A program made the translations under genes and the position numbers. A stretch of 64,000 nt of DNA. Source: Myxococcales bacterium (GTDB lineage Bacteria > Myxococcota_A > Polyangia > Polyangiales > Polyangiaceae). The notes beneath the pieces are model-generated. The model had not been told where the DNA came from. It did no database searches and worked only from the letters and a program-made list of their open reading frames with translations. How positions within the stretch are numbered: position 1 is the first letter of the stretch; each line of letters opens with the position of its first letter. Positions 27,037 to 35,109 of this stretch are shown one piece after another. The stretch spans positions 2,108,001 to 2,172,000 of the forward strand of contig JADJQX010000001.1 in NCBI GenBank assembly GCA_016712525.1, written 5' to 3'.

Positions 27037-27055
27037 ATTGAAAACTGTTTTCAAT
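27037..27055. promoter_or_regulatory. AT-rich palindrome resembling a Fur box
   Basis: ATTGAAAACTGTTTTCAAT is a perfect 8-3-8 inverted repeat in otherwise GC-rich DNA, 12 bp upstream of the ATG at 27068 and touching its AAGG ribosome site. Its TTGAAAA/TTTTCAA arms resemble proteobacterial Fur boxes. The protein controlled carries a haem-binding motif, which fits iron control. The regulator is inferred. Confidence 0.5.
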
Positions 27056-27067
27056 AAGGTGTCTCCC

Positions 27068-28246
27068 ATGCGCTCGCCGACCCTCGTCCTCCTGCTCGCG
27101 GTCCTCGCCGCGGCCTGCTCGTCCACCACGGTCCCGGAGACACCGGCCGGTCCCGACTCGGGCGCCGAGGTCCCCGCGACGGCCGCGCTCGGGCTCAACG
27201 ACGTGTCGGTGCTCGTCCCGATCCCGGCCTCTCCCGCCGCGCCCGGCGCTCTCGGGCCCACGGACGCGGGCGCGCGCGGGGAGCTCCTGACACAGGCCAT
27301 CTACGACAAGATCCCGAAGTTCGGCGTGAAGCCCGCGCAGGGCCTCGACTACGCCCGCATGCGCGCCGTGGCGATCCGGTTCGACGGCTGTTTTCCCGGC
27401 AAATCCGGCTGCGAAGAGCAGATCCGCATCGTGATGCAGCCCATCACCGACGACGGCAAGACGCTCGACTCCGCGCTCCACCTCTTCTACCGCCTCACGC
27501 CCGACGAGCTTCCCTCCCTCGTGCAAGAGCTCCGCCGCATGCGCACGCTCGCCCCCGAGGTGAAAGACGCGCCGCTCGACGTGCACGCCGCGCTCGCCGC
27601 GCAAGGCCTCGAAGGGGCGTACGGCAAGGCGCTCCGCGATCTCGTCTTGAAGCGCTGCGGCGAGCAGAACTTCGTGCGGATGACCTTCTTCCTCCGCGCG
27701 CCGCCCCGCCAAGAAGAGTGGTTCTTCGGCGGCTTCGATCGCGATCCGGCCGACGGCAAGATGACCCAGCTCGACATCGTCGGCGTGGGCAAACAGAACC
27801 AGCGCGTCGACCGCCCGATCACGCCCGAGGGCTACACGTACACGTTCACGCCCTCCCCCAAGACGCCCGAGGACATCGACGTGCTCCTCACGAGCGAGGC
27901 CGCCAAAGCCGCGACCCCCGAGGCGAGGCAGGCCGCCCTCGCAGGGCTCATGCGCATCGAAAACCCCGGAAAATACGGGCCGGATCAGCTCTCGTGCGCG
28001 GGGTGCCACGTGGCGACCTTCGTGCGCGAGGCGACGAACAAAGCCTTCGGTCTCGACGGCGCGAAGCTCCCCGACGCGTTCACCTCGTCCCGTGACCTCA
28101 GCCTCCGCGGAGAGTCGCGAAGCACGGTGTCGTCGCTCCGAGCGTTCGGCTACTTCGACGACAAGCCGATGATAGCGAACCGCATCGTGAACGAGTCCGC
28201 CGCGGTGGTCGACGACCTCGAGAAGCGCTTCCCCCCGAAGAAGTAG
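27068..28246 (+). CDS. haem-motif (c-type cytochrome-like) lipoprotein
   Basis: Exported lipoprotein of 392 residues (lipobox LAAAC). Its C-terminal part has a single c-type haem attachment motif CAGCH (Cys310, Cys313, His314) in the segment YGPDQLSCAGCHVATFVRE. A Met about 60 residues on could be the distal ligand. The rest (KDAPLDVHAALAAQGLEGAYG, CFPGKSGCEEQIRIVMQP) is not recognised; two other Cys may pair. Without partners its electron-transfer partner cannot be named. ATG 27068 has AAGG at a good distance; a TTG at 27038 is unlikely because it lies inside the palindrome. The palindrome suggests repression by an iron regulator. Confidence 0.75.
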   Translation: MRSPTLVLLLAVLAAACSSTTVPETPAGPDSGAEVPATAALGLNDVSVLVPIPASPAAPGALGPTDAGARGELLTQAIYDKIPKFGVKPAQGLDYARMRAVAIRFDGCFPGKSGCEEQIRIVMQPITDDGKTLDSALHLFYRLTPDELPSLVQELRRMRTLAPEVKDAPLDVHAALAAQGLEGAYGKALRDLVLKRCGEQNFVRMTFFLRAPPRQEEWFFGGFDRDPADGKMTQLDIVGVGKQNQRVDRPITPEGYTYTFTPSPKTPEDIDVLLTSEAAKAATPEARQAALAGLMRIENPGKYGPDQLSCAGCHVATFVREATNKAFGLDGAKLPDAFTSSRDLSLRGESRSTVSSLRAFGYFDDKPMIANRIVNESAAVVDDLEKRFPPKK

Positions 28247-28378
28247 CCCACGGCGAAAGGCTCACGCGCAGCGCGTCATGCCGCTTTTCGCGGTTCCGCG
28301 CGCGCGGCGCTTTGGTACCTTCGAGGGCCTCGTCGCGCCGTCGCGGCGAGCAGAGACCCTTCGAAGGAGAGTAGGCCC

Positions 28379-29845
28379 ATGGCAGCTACCGTGATCCGTG
28401 GCGGGACCGTCGTCACCGCCGAGTCCGAGTCCCGCGCCGACGTGCTCGTCATCGACGAGAAGATCCACGCCGTCGGCAAGGACGTGGAGGCCCCGGCCGG
28501 AGCGCGTGTGATCGACGCGTCGGGCGCGTACGTCATGCCCGGCGGCATCGACCCGCACACGCACATGGAGCTCCCGTTCATGGGCACCGTGGCCTCGGAG
28601 GACTTCTTCACCGGCACGAGCGCGGCCGCGGCCGGCGGCACCACGTCGATCATCGATTTCGTCATCCCGAGCCCGAAAGAGCGCGTCCTCGACGCCTACA
28701 AAAAGTGGCGCGGATGGGCCGAAAAGGCCGCGGCCGACTACGCGCTCCACGTCGCCATCACCTGGTGGGACGAGACCGTGCACGCCGACATGGGCGCGCT
28801 CGTGAAGGAGCACGGGGTGAGCTCCTTCAAGCACTTCATGGCGTACAAAAACGCCATCATGGCCGACGACGAGATCCTCGTCTCGAGCTTCTCCCGCGCG
28901 AAGGAGCTCGGTGCACTCTGCACGGTTCACGCCGAGAACGGCGAGCTCGTCTTCCGTCTCCAGAAAGAGATCTTCGAAAAGGGCTTCACTGGCCCCGAGG
29001 GCCACCCGCTCTCGCGGCCCCCGGAGGTCGAGGGCGAGGCGGCGAACCGCGCCATTCGCATCGCCGAGGTGCTCGGGTGCCCGATCTACCTCGTGCACAC
29101 GTCGTGCGCCGACGCGCTCGAGGCCATCTCGCGCGCGCGCCTCGAGGGTCAGCGTGTCTTCGCCGAGGTGCTCGCGCAGCACCTCGTCATCGACGACAGC
29201 GTCTACCGGAACCCGGACTGGAACGCGGCCGCCCACTACGTGATGAGCCCGCCCTTCCGCGCGAAGGAGCACCAGGCTGCCCTCTGGCGAGGCCTCCAGG
29301 CCGGCATGCTCCAGACCACGGCGACCGATCACTGCTGCTTCTGCACCCCGCAAAAACAGGCAGGGATCGACGATTTTCGAAAGATCCCGAACGGCACGGG
29401 CGGCGTCGAGGATCGCATGGGTGTGCTCTGGCACCACGGCGTGCGCACGGGCCGCCTCACGCCGAGCGAGTTCGTCGCCGTCACGAGCACGAACGCCGCC
29501 AAGATCTTCAACATGCACCCGAAGAAGGGCAACCTCTCGCCCGGCGCCGACGCCGACCTCGTCGTGTGGGATCCCGAGAAGACGCGCACCATCTCGGCGA
29601 AGACGCACCACCAGAACATCGACTTCAACATCTACGAGGGCATGACCATCACCGGGAACGCGGCGGTCACCCTCTCGCGCGGCGCGGTCGTGTGGGAAAA
29701 CGATCAGCTGAAGACGGTGAAGGGCGCGGGGCGCTACGTCGAGCGGCCGCCCACGTCGGCGTACTTTGCGTCGCAAGAGAAGCGCAACGCCACGAACGTG
29801 CCGACGCCCGTGAAGCGCGAGCGCCCCGCGGTCGCCGCGAAGTAG
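28379..29845 (+). CDS. hydA: dihydropyrimidinase (D-hydantoinase)
   Basis: Metal-dependent amidohydrolase opening dihydrouracil, dihydrothymine or 5-substituted hydantoins; reductive pyrimidine degradation. The 488 residues show the binuclear metal site: PGGIDPHTHMELPF, the carbamylated Lys in SSFKHFMAYKNAI, HAENGE, YLVHTSCADA and TATDHCCFCTPQK with its Asp. The end is the usual TITGNAAVTLSRGAVVW. The ATG at 28379 has an excellent GAAGGAGAG site. No dihydropyrimidine dehydrogenase or beta-ureidopropionase is adjacent. A strong terminator follows. Confidence 0.96.
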   Translation: MAATVIRGGTVVTAESESRADVLVIDEKIHAVGKDVEAPAGARVIDASGAYVMPGGIDPHTHMELPFMGTVASEDFFTGTSAAAAGGTTSIIDFVIPSPKERVLDAYKKWRGWAEKAAADYALHVAITWWDETVHADMGALVKEHGVSSFKHFMAYKNAIMADDEILVSSFSRAKELGALCTVHAENGELVFRLQKEIFEKGFTGPEGHPLSRPPEVEGEAANRAIRIAEVLGCPIYLVHTSCADALEAISRARLEGQRVFAEVLAQHLVIDDSVYRNPDWNAAAHYVMSPPFRAKEHQAALWRGLQAGMLQTTATDHCCFCTPQKQAGIDDFRKIPNGTGGVEDRMGVLWHHGVRTGRLTPSEFVAVTSTNAAKIFNMHPKKGNLSPGADADLVVWDPEKTRTISAKTHHQNIDFNIYEGMTITGNAAVTLSRGAVVWENDQLKTVKGAGRYVERPPTSAYFASQEKRNATNVPTPVKRERPAVAAK

Positions 29846-29861
29846 GCGAAGTCGCCAACGC

Positions 29862-29905
29862 TGGCACGCGCGAGCCCCGACCGAGGCTCGCGCGTGTCAC
29901 CTTTT
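29862..29905 (+). terminator. intrinsic terminator of the dihydropyrimidinase gene
   Basis: A 15-pair stem (29862-29876 with 29885-29899, one G/T wobble) closes an 8-base loop and is followed by TTTT at 29902-29905. It begins 17 bases after the stop codon. Confidence 0.85.
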
Positions 29906-29976
29906 CGAAGGCCGCGCACCGGAGAATCTTCCGTTCTTCCATGGGGTTACGAAGAGCCGGGTGGTACGCTGCGGGC

Positions 29977-30429
29977 ATGGACCCCAAAGAGATCGCCGCC
30001 CGCATCGACGCCATGCACGAGGGCACGTTCGCCGGTGAGCTCGGCCTCGTCATGGTGTCCGCGAGCCGCGACGAGGTCCGCGCCAAGCTCACCGTCACGT
30101 CGAAGCACCACCAGCCCTACGGCATCGTGCACGGCGGGGTGTACGCGAGCGTCATCGAGTCGGTGACGTCGATCGGGGCCGGCGTCGACGTGTTCGAGAA
30201 GGGGAAGGGGATCGTGGGCCTCGAGAACCACACGTCGTTCGTGCGCGCCGTCCGCGAGGGCACGCTCGACATCGTCGCGACGCCGCTCACGCGTGGCCGT
30301 CGCTCGCAGCTTTGGGAGGCCACGATCCGCACGGCCGAGGGCGCGCTCGTCGCGACGGGGCGCGTGCGGCTCCTCGTGGTCGACGGGGACACCGAGCTCG
30401 CCGGAAAAAAGGTCGAGCCCGGCCTCTGA
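29977..30429 (+). CDS. PaaI/YdiI-type acyl-CoA thioesterase
   Basis: Hotdog-fold thioesterase of 150 residues, cytoplasmic. The signature YGIVHGGVYASVIESVTSIGA gives the catalytic-site HGG and acidic residue; NHTSFVRAVREGTLDIVATPLTRGR and SQLWEATIRTAEGALVATGRVRLLV follow the PaaI family to the end. The substrate is some acyl-CoA or aryl-CoA, not identifiable. The ATG at 29977 gives the family length; an in-frame ATG at 29941 would add 12 unlikely residues. It comes after the terminator, so it needs its own promoter. Confidence 0.92.
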   Translation: MDPKEIAARIDAMHEGTFAGELGLVMVSASRDEVRAKLTVTSKHHQPYGIVHGGVYASVIESVTSIGAGVDVFEKGKGIVGLENHTSFVRAVREGTLDIVATPLTRGRRSQLWEATIRTAEGALVATGRVRLLVVDGDTELAGKKVEPGL

Positions 30430-30466
30430 TCGCGCGCCGCGCGAGCGCCGTGAGGAGGCGCCGTCC

Positions 30467-31210
30467 TTACTTTTGGGCGTACTTGACGCTGCAGCCGTAG
30501 GCGCGGGTCTCGGGCTTCGCGACGGGGCGCTTGGCGGCGAGGTCGGCCAAGGTCGCGTCCACGTACGACACGAGCTTGCCGCCCTCGGGCGACTCGCCCT
30601 CGCCGTCGGGGGAGTTGTCCGCGGCGCCGCGGTAGACGAGCGTCCCCGCCTCGTCGACGATCATGATGTGCGGCGTGTTCGTCGCACCGTACGCGTGCCC
30701 GACCGCGCCCGACTCGTCGAGCAAGACGGGGTGCGCGACGTCGAACGCCTTCTTGCCCGCGCGGTTCGCCTCGGCGCCGAACCCTTGTTTTCCCTCGCCG
30801 TTCGAGTTCACGGCGAGCCACACGACGCCCTTCTTCGTGGCGTCCTTCGCGGCGGTCTTGAGCGAGCCCTTCGTGTGCGCGGCCTTCACGAAGGGGCAGC
30901 CCGGGTTCCACCACTCGAGCACCACGACCTTGCCCTTGAACGACGAGAGCTTCACGCTCGCGCCCTCGGTGTCCTTGAGCTCGAAGTCGGGCGCGGGCTT
31001 GCCCACCTCGGCCTTCGCGATCGCAGGGCCCTCGGCGGGAGCTTGGGGAGCCGTGGCCGCGAGCGCGGCGGACGCGGCGGTCGTCGCCGACGTGGGCTCG
31101 GTCTTCGGAGCGGGCTTCGGTTCGTTGCACGCGCCGAGCGCGGCGATGCTCGAGACGAAGAGGGCGAGACACACGAGGCGAGGGGAGCGAACGGAGTGCG
31201 TGTGGGACAT
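30467..31210 (-). CDS. thioredoxin-fold redoxin lipoprotein
   Basis: Lipoprotein of 247 residues (lipobox ALGAC), an Ala/Pro/Thr linker, then an AhpC/TSA-type redoxin domain: VGKPAPDFELKDTEGASVKLSSFKGKVVVLEWWNPGCPFV, VVWLAVNSNGEG, LLDESGAVGHAYGATNTPHIMIVDEAGTLVYRGAADNSP. Only one Cys (GCPFV) occupies the active-site position, so it is not a CxxC thioredoxin; a second Cys near the end (YGCSVKY) might resolve it. Such proteins act as peroxidases or thiol proteins in the periplasm. ATG at 31210. Divergent from the next lipoprotein gene. Confidence 0.88.
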   Translation of the reverse strand: MSHTHSVRSPRLVCLALFVSSIAALGACNEPKPAPKTEPTSATTAASAALAATAPQAPAEGPAIAKAEVGKPAPDFELKDTEGASVKLSSFKGKVVVLEWWNPGCPFVKAAHTKGSLKTAAKDATKKGVVWLAVNSNGEGKQGFGAEANRAGKKAFDVAHPVLLDESGAVGHAYGATNTPHIMIVDEAGTLVYRGAADNSPDGEGESPEGGKLVSYVDATLADLAAKRPVAKPETRAYGCSVKYAQK

Positions 31211-31312
31211 CGTAGGTGGGTTCGATGGTGCACGAGCTTCGGGCGTTGCACGCAGGAAATTCGCTGCAATTTGGGCTTTACAACGAAGGGTCGAGCTTTC
31301 AGTCTTCGCCGC

Positions 31313-31993
31313 ATGGTGCGCGCGATTCGCTCGGGTCTCTTGGTCTTGTCGATGTCGGCGGCCGCGGTCGCCTGCGGCGGCTCTCTCGCCGACATCCCCG
31401 ATCCCGACGGCGACGGAGGCGCGAACGACGTCCCCACCGCCTCGCCTCCTTCGACCGGCACGGGCCTCCCCACCCCTGACGCGTCGCCGCCTCCTCCCTT
31501 CGACGCGGGCCGACCCGACGGCAGTCGACCCGACGGTGGCCGCCCCGATGGTGGCCGCCCCGATGGTGGCCCGTTCCCGATCGACGCGAGCCTCCCCCCG
31601 ATCGACGCGGGTCCTCCACCGGTCGACGCCGCGCCGCCGCCCGGGCCCATCGCGTGTGGCGCTTCGTCGTGCGACTCGGCCACGCAGACCTGCTGCATCC
31701 AGCAGGGTGGCGCGACCTGCATCGCCAAGGGTGCCACGTGCCAGGGCGGCGCGCTCGCGTGCTCGAGCGCTTCGAGCTGCGGCGCGGGCGAGGTGTGTTG
31801 CGCGTCGCTCGGTGGCGCGGGCGGCGGAGGCGCGGCGTGCCGCACCACGTGTGGCCCGACGGGCATCCAGCTCTGCGACAGCGACGCCGAGTGCACCGCC
31901 CCCGAGACCTGCCAACCCGCCGTGCTCGGCCTGAAGACGTGCCGCCGCACGTTCGGTCCGCCGCCCCCGCCCCCGCCTCCTCCCCCGTTCTGA
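31313..31993 (+). CDS. Cys-rich lipoprotein with RPDGG repeats
   Basis: Exported protein of 226 residues: lipobox AVAC, a Pro/Asp/Gly linker with four RPDGG-type repeats, then a domain with about 16 Cys in repeated CC and CxxxxxC spacings (CGASSCDSATQTCCIQQGG, CGAGEVCCASLGG, CDSDAECTAPETC). It ends in a run of prolines. The pattern matches disulfide-rich myxobacterial surface proteins of unknown role. ATG at 31313. Confidence 0.72.
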   Translation: MVRAIRSGLLVLSMSAAAVACGGSLADIPDPDGDGGANDVPTASPPSTGTGLPTPDASPPPPFDAGRPDGSRPDGGRPDGGRPDGGPFPIDASLPPIDAGPPPVDAAPPPGPIACGASSCDSATQTCCIQQGGATCIAKGATCQGGALACSSASSCGAGEVCCASLGGAGGGGAACRTTCGPTGIQLCDSDAECTAPETCQPAVLGLKTCRRTFGPPPPPPPPPPF

Positions 31994-32123
31994 GGGCGCA
32001 CGTCGCGGTTGGGCGCGCGGATATTTAAGCAAAATCATGCGGTTGTCGGCGTGGAGAGATCTACGCCCGTCGGCGGCGATTACGTGTTCGCGCGTCACGC
32101 GCTCCGACCGTAGACTTGCACCC

Positions 32124-32690
32124 ATGCGAGTTGCGCAGATGGGGGTGTGGGGCGCGCTGGTCGTCGCGACGTTGACGTCGGCAGGTATCGCTCGAGCGGA
32201 GATCGCCGAGCGCATCATCGCCGAGGAGATCACCTCGGATGGCGTAGCTCCCGGCGACGAGGCGACCTGTCTCGCGATCGGTGGCGTGTGGGTGGCCGCC
32301 CCGCCGCACTGCGAGGTCTCGGAGAAGACGGCCGACGCCGACCTCGGCTGGGATTGGTCCACCTTCGGAGACGCGGACGCCGATCGCGCGGTGAAGGTCG
32401 CGGCGGCCTGGCGAGGCTACTTCGAGGGGCTCGTGCGCGGGCCGAAGCTCTACGCGAAGCCCTTCTTGCTTACGACCGCCGCGTTCGTGACCAAGGTCGA
32501 CGCGGCCCTCGCGCGCGCCGCCAAGGCCGACGCGGCCGACATGGCCTCGAAGGACCCGCGCGCCTCTGCGCGACGGATCGCGCGTCGTCGTGCCGTCGCC
32601 ACGTGGGCCGCCCTTCGGGCCGACGTCGTCGCCGTGGAGGCCGCGGTGCGAAAGAAGCTGCCCACACCCCCGCGCCCCGCCGCCAAGTAA
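32124..32690 (+). CDS. hypothetical exported protein
   Basis: Not recognised. It has 188 residues with a Sec signal peptide ending at about IARA, so mature from residue 24. A short stretch CLAIGGVWVAAPPHC resembles Cys-bracketed motifs of small myxobacterial exported proteins. The rest is helical and alanine-rich (AFVTKVDAALARAAKADAADMASK) with an arginine-rich part and could be a coiled coil. ATG at 32124. It ends 98 bp upstream of the binding protein gene. Confidence 0.6.
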   Translation: MRVAQMGVWGALVVATLTSAGIARAEIAERIIAEEITSDGVAPGDEATCLAIGGVWVAAPPHCEVSEKTADADLGWDWSTFGDADADRAVKVAAAWRGYFEGLVRGPKLYAKPFLLTTAAFVTKVDAALARAAKADAADMASKDPRASARRIARRRAVATWAALRADVVAVEAAVRKKLPTPPRPAAK

Positions 32691-32788
32691 CGCGGTACGG
32701 CACATCTGCTCAGGAGAGCGGCCGGTGCTTCGGCGCTCTCGGTGCGCACGGTTTCATGGTATGCGAGTCCCTTCCTCGGAGGGAATCC

Positions 32789-33952
32789 ATGCTCACGCGC
32801 CGCGTTTTTTCGCTCGTTGCCGTCTCTGCTGCCGTCCTCGCCGTCACCGGCTCGACCGGCTGCGAGAAAAAGAGCGACGACCTCGTCGTGGGCGCGTTCC
32901 TCTCGCTGTCGGGCAGCGACGCGACCTTCGGCGAGGACACGAAAGAGGGCATCGAGCTCGCCGTCGAAGAGCTCAACAAGGCCGGCGGCATCAAGAACAA
33001 GAAGGTGAAGGTGCTCTTCGAGGACGACAAGTCGCTCCCGCAAGAGGCCTCCAACAAGGTCCGCCAGCTCATCGACCGCGACAACGTGCTCGCGATCTTG
33101 GGCGAGGTCGCCTCGAGCCGCACGATGTCGGGCGGGCTCATCGCCAACACCAAGAAGGTGCCGCTCGTCACGCCTTCGTCCACCGCGGTCGAGGTCACGA
33201 AGGACCGCGACTACGTCTTCCGCGTCTGCTTCACGGACGACCAGCAGGGCGACGTCGCCGCGCGCTTCGTCTGGGAGACGCTCAAGAAAAAGAAGGCCGG
33301 CCTCTTCTACGCCGCCCAAGACAACTACTCGTCGGGCCTGGCCGCCTCGTTCAAGGAGCACTTCAAGAAGCTCGGCGGCGAGATCGTCGTCGACAAGGGC
33401 TACCAAAAGAACGAGACGAACTTCACGACGTACCTCTCGGAGCTCAAGTCCAAAGAGCCGGAAATCCTTTTCGTTCCGGTCTATTACAACGAGATGGTCC
33501 AGATCGCGCGGCAGGCCAAGCAGGCCGGCATCCCGGGCACCATGTTCCTCGGCGGCGACGGGTGGGACTCGCACGAGCTCATCGACGGCGCGGGCGCCGA
33601 GCTCGAGGGCGCCTACTTCACGAACCACTACGCGCCCGACGTGCCCTGGCCGAACTCGGCGTCGTTCGTGGCGGCGTACAAAGCCAAGTACACCTACCAG
33701 GGCAAACCGAAGGAGCCCACGAGCCTCGCGGCCCAAGGGTACGACGCGGCCAAGCTCCTCTTCGACGCCATGAAGCGCGCCCCCGAGCCCACGCGCGAGG
33801 CCATCAAGGTCGCCCTCTCCGAGACGAAAGACTTCGCCGGCGCCACGGGCTCGCTCACGATCGACAAGAACCACAACGCGAACAAGCCGATCGTCGTGGT
33901 CCAAATCAAAGACAAGAAGTTCCGCTACACCGCCCAGCTCATGAGCCAGTGA
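32789..33952 (+). CDS. branched-chain amino acid-type substrate-binding lipoprotein (LivK-like)
   Basis: Periplasmic substrate-binding lipoprotein of 387 residues, lipobox STGC (Cys25). The Peripla_BP_6 fold is clear: VVGAFLSLSGSDATFGEDTKEGIELAVEELN, ILGEVASSRTMSGGLIANTKKVPLVTPSSTAVEV, KAGLFYAAQDNYSSGLAASFKEHF, TNFTTYLSELKSKEPEILFVPVYYNEMVQIARQA and LAAQGYDAAKLLFDAMKRA. It likely binds leucine/isoleucine/valine or a related amino acid. The ATG at 32789 has GGAGGG close upstream. The LivH-type permease gene begins two bases after its stop. The rest of the usual transporter is missing here. Confidence 0.93.
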   Translation: MLTRRVFSLVAVSAAVLAVTGSTGCEKKSDDLVVGAFLSLSGSDATFGEDTKEGIELAVEELNKAGGIKNKKVKVLFEDDKSLPQEASNKVRQLIDRDNVLAILGEVASSRTMSGGLIANTKKVPLVTPSSTAVEVTKDRDYVFRVCFTDDQQGDVAARFVWETLKKKKAGLFYAAQDNYSSGLAASFKEHFKKLGGEIVVDKGYQKNETNFTTYLSELKSKEPEILFVPVYYNEMVQIARQAKQAGIPGTMFLGGDGWDSHELIDGAGAELEGAYFTNHYAPDVPWPNSASFVAAYKAKYTYQGKPKEPTSLAAQGYDAAKLLFDAMKRAPEPTREAIKVALSETKDFAGATGSLTIDKNHNANKPIVVVQIKDKKFRYTAQLMSQ

Positions 33953-33954
33953 AG

Positions 33955-34977
33955 ATGGCCACCGCGACGCCCGCACCGAGCCCGAAATTCTCTCCTGCCC
34001 GCGCGGCCATGCTCGCCCTCGGCGTCGTCATGCTGCTCGGGCTCGCGTCCGTCGTGCGCACGGCCGGCGCGGGAAAAGTAGGCGAGGCGCTCGTCACGGG
34101 CCTCACGCAGGGCGCCATGATCGCCCTCGTCGCGCTCGGCTACACGATGGTGTACGGCGTGCTGAAGCTCATCAACTTCGCGCACAGCGAGGTCTTCATG
34201 ATGGGCGCGTACGTAGGCGTCTTCGTGCTCGGCGCGATGGGCATCGACAACCCCATGCTCTCGGGTGCGGCGGCGGTCGTCGTGGCCATGCTCGGGTCGG
34301 CCATGATCGGCGTCACGGTCGAGCGTGTCGCGTACCGCCCGCTCCGTGGGCGCGGAAAGGGCGCGCTCGTGCGTGTCACGCCGCTCGTCACGGCCCTCGG
34401 CGTGTCGGTGCTCCTCCAGAACGCCGCGCAGCTCCTCTTCTCGGCGCGGTACCGCTCCTACCCGCAGCTCATCGTCGGCAGCGTCGATCTGCCCGTCGTG
34501 GGTCACGTGGGCAAGTCTCGCCTCGTCATCCTGCTCGTCGCCGTGGTCGTCATGGTCGGGCTCGAGCTCATCGTCAAGAAGACGTGGTTCGGCAAGGCCA
34601 TGCGCGCCTTGTCCGCCAACGAAGAGGCCGCGCGGCTCATGGGGATCCGCACCTCGCGTGTCATCTCGGCGACGTTCGCGCTCGGCTCTTCTCTCGCGGC
34701 GATCGGCGCGGTCCTCTTTTGCGTCGATCAGTCCAGCGTGTACCCCACCATGGGCACCGCCATCGGCACGCGCGCCTTCGTGGCCGCGGTGCTCGGGGGC
34801 ATCGGCAGCATCCCGGGGGCCATGCTCGGTGGGCTCCTGCTCGGCGTGCTCGGCGAGATGATGAAGCTCTCGAGCTACTCGGGAAGCATCGACGCTCCCG
34901 TGTTCGTCGTGCTCATCGCGGTGCTGCTCGTCCGCCCCGCCGGTCTTCTCGGGTCGAATCGCGCCGAGAAGGTGTGA
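33955..34977 (+). CDS. livH: branched-chain amino acid ABC permease, LivH-like
   Basis: Inner-membrane permease of 340 residues with about eight helices. Family motifs are ALGYTMVYGVLKLINFAHSEVFMMGAYVG, VTPLVTALGVSVLLQN, WFGKAMRALSANEEAARLMGI and AAVLGGIGSIPGAMLGGLLLGVLGEMM. It would pair with LivM and ATPases LivG/LivF, none of which follow. The ATG at 33955 (GTG at 33949 is possible) is two bases from the LivK stop. Its stop overlaps an ATGA, the usual start of the next liv gene, but that frame ends after 23 codons. A soluble Ser/Thr kinase gene follows instead. Confidence 0.92.
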   Translation: MATATPAPSPKFSPARAAMLALGVVMLLGLASVVRTAGAGKVGEALVTGLTQGAMIALVALGYTMVYGVLKLINFAHSEVFMMGAYVGVFVLGAMGIDNPMLSGAAAVVVAMLGSAMIGVTVERVAYRPLRGRGKGALVRVTPLVTALGVSVLLQNAAQLLFSARYRSYPQLIVGSVDLPVVGHVGKSRLVILLVAVVVMVGLELIVKKTWFGKAMRALSANEEAARLMGIRTSRVISATFALGSSLAAIGAVLFCVDQSSVYPTMGTAIGTRAFVAAVLGGIGSIPGAMLGGLLLGVLGEMMKLSSYSGSIDAPVFVVLIAVLLVRPAGLLGSNRAEKV

Positions 34978-35109
34978 TGAATCAGGGGCCGAAGGGCCTC
35001 GAACCTCGGCGGATCGAGGCCACGTCGGCTTTTGAGTCGATGGCGTAATCGCCCGGCGCTCATCGTTCGCCCGAGCCCACGGGAAGCCGGCTACGCTGAC
35101 ATCGTGGGG

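Noticed and set aside
28246..28379. GC-rich stem after the haem-motif lipoprotein gene as terminator
   Set aside because: Bases 28295-28315 are merely alternating G/C with poor pairing and no T tract.
31240..31270. TTGCA...TGCAA inverted repeat between the redoxin and Cys-rich lipoprotein genes
   Set aside because: Only five bases per arm with a long spacer; expected by chance.
34977..35048. 23-codon frame after livH as a remnant of livM
   Set aside because: Position is suggestive, but its residues show no similarity to LivM, so I do not annotate a pseudogene.
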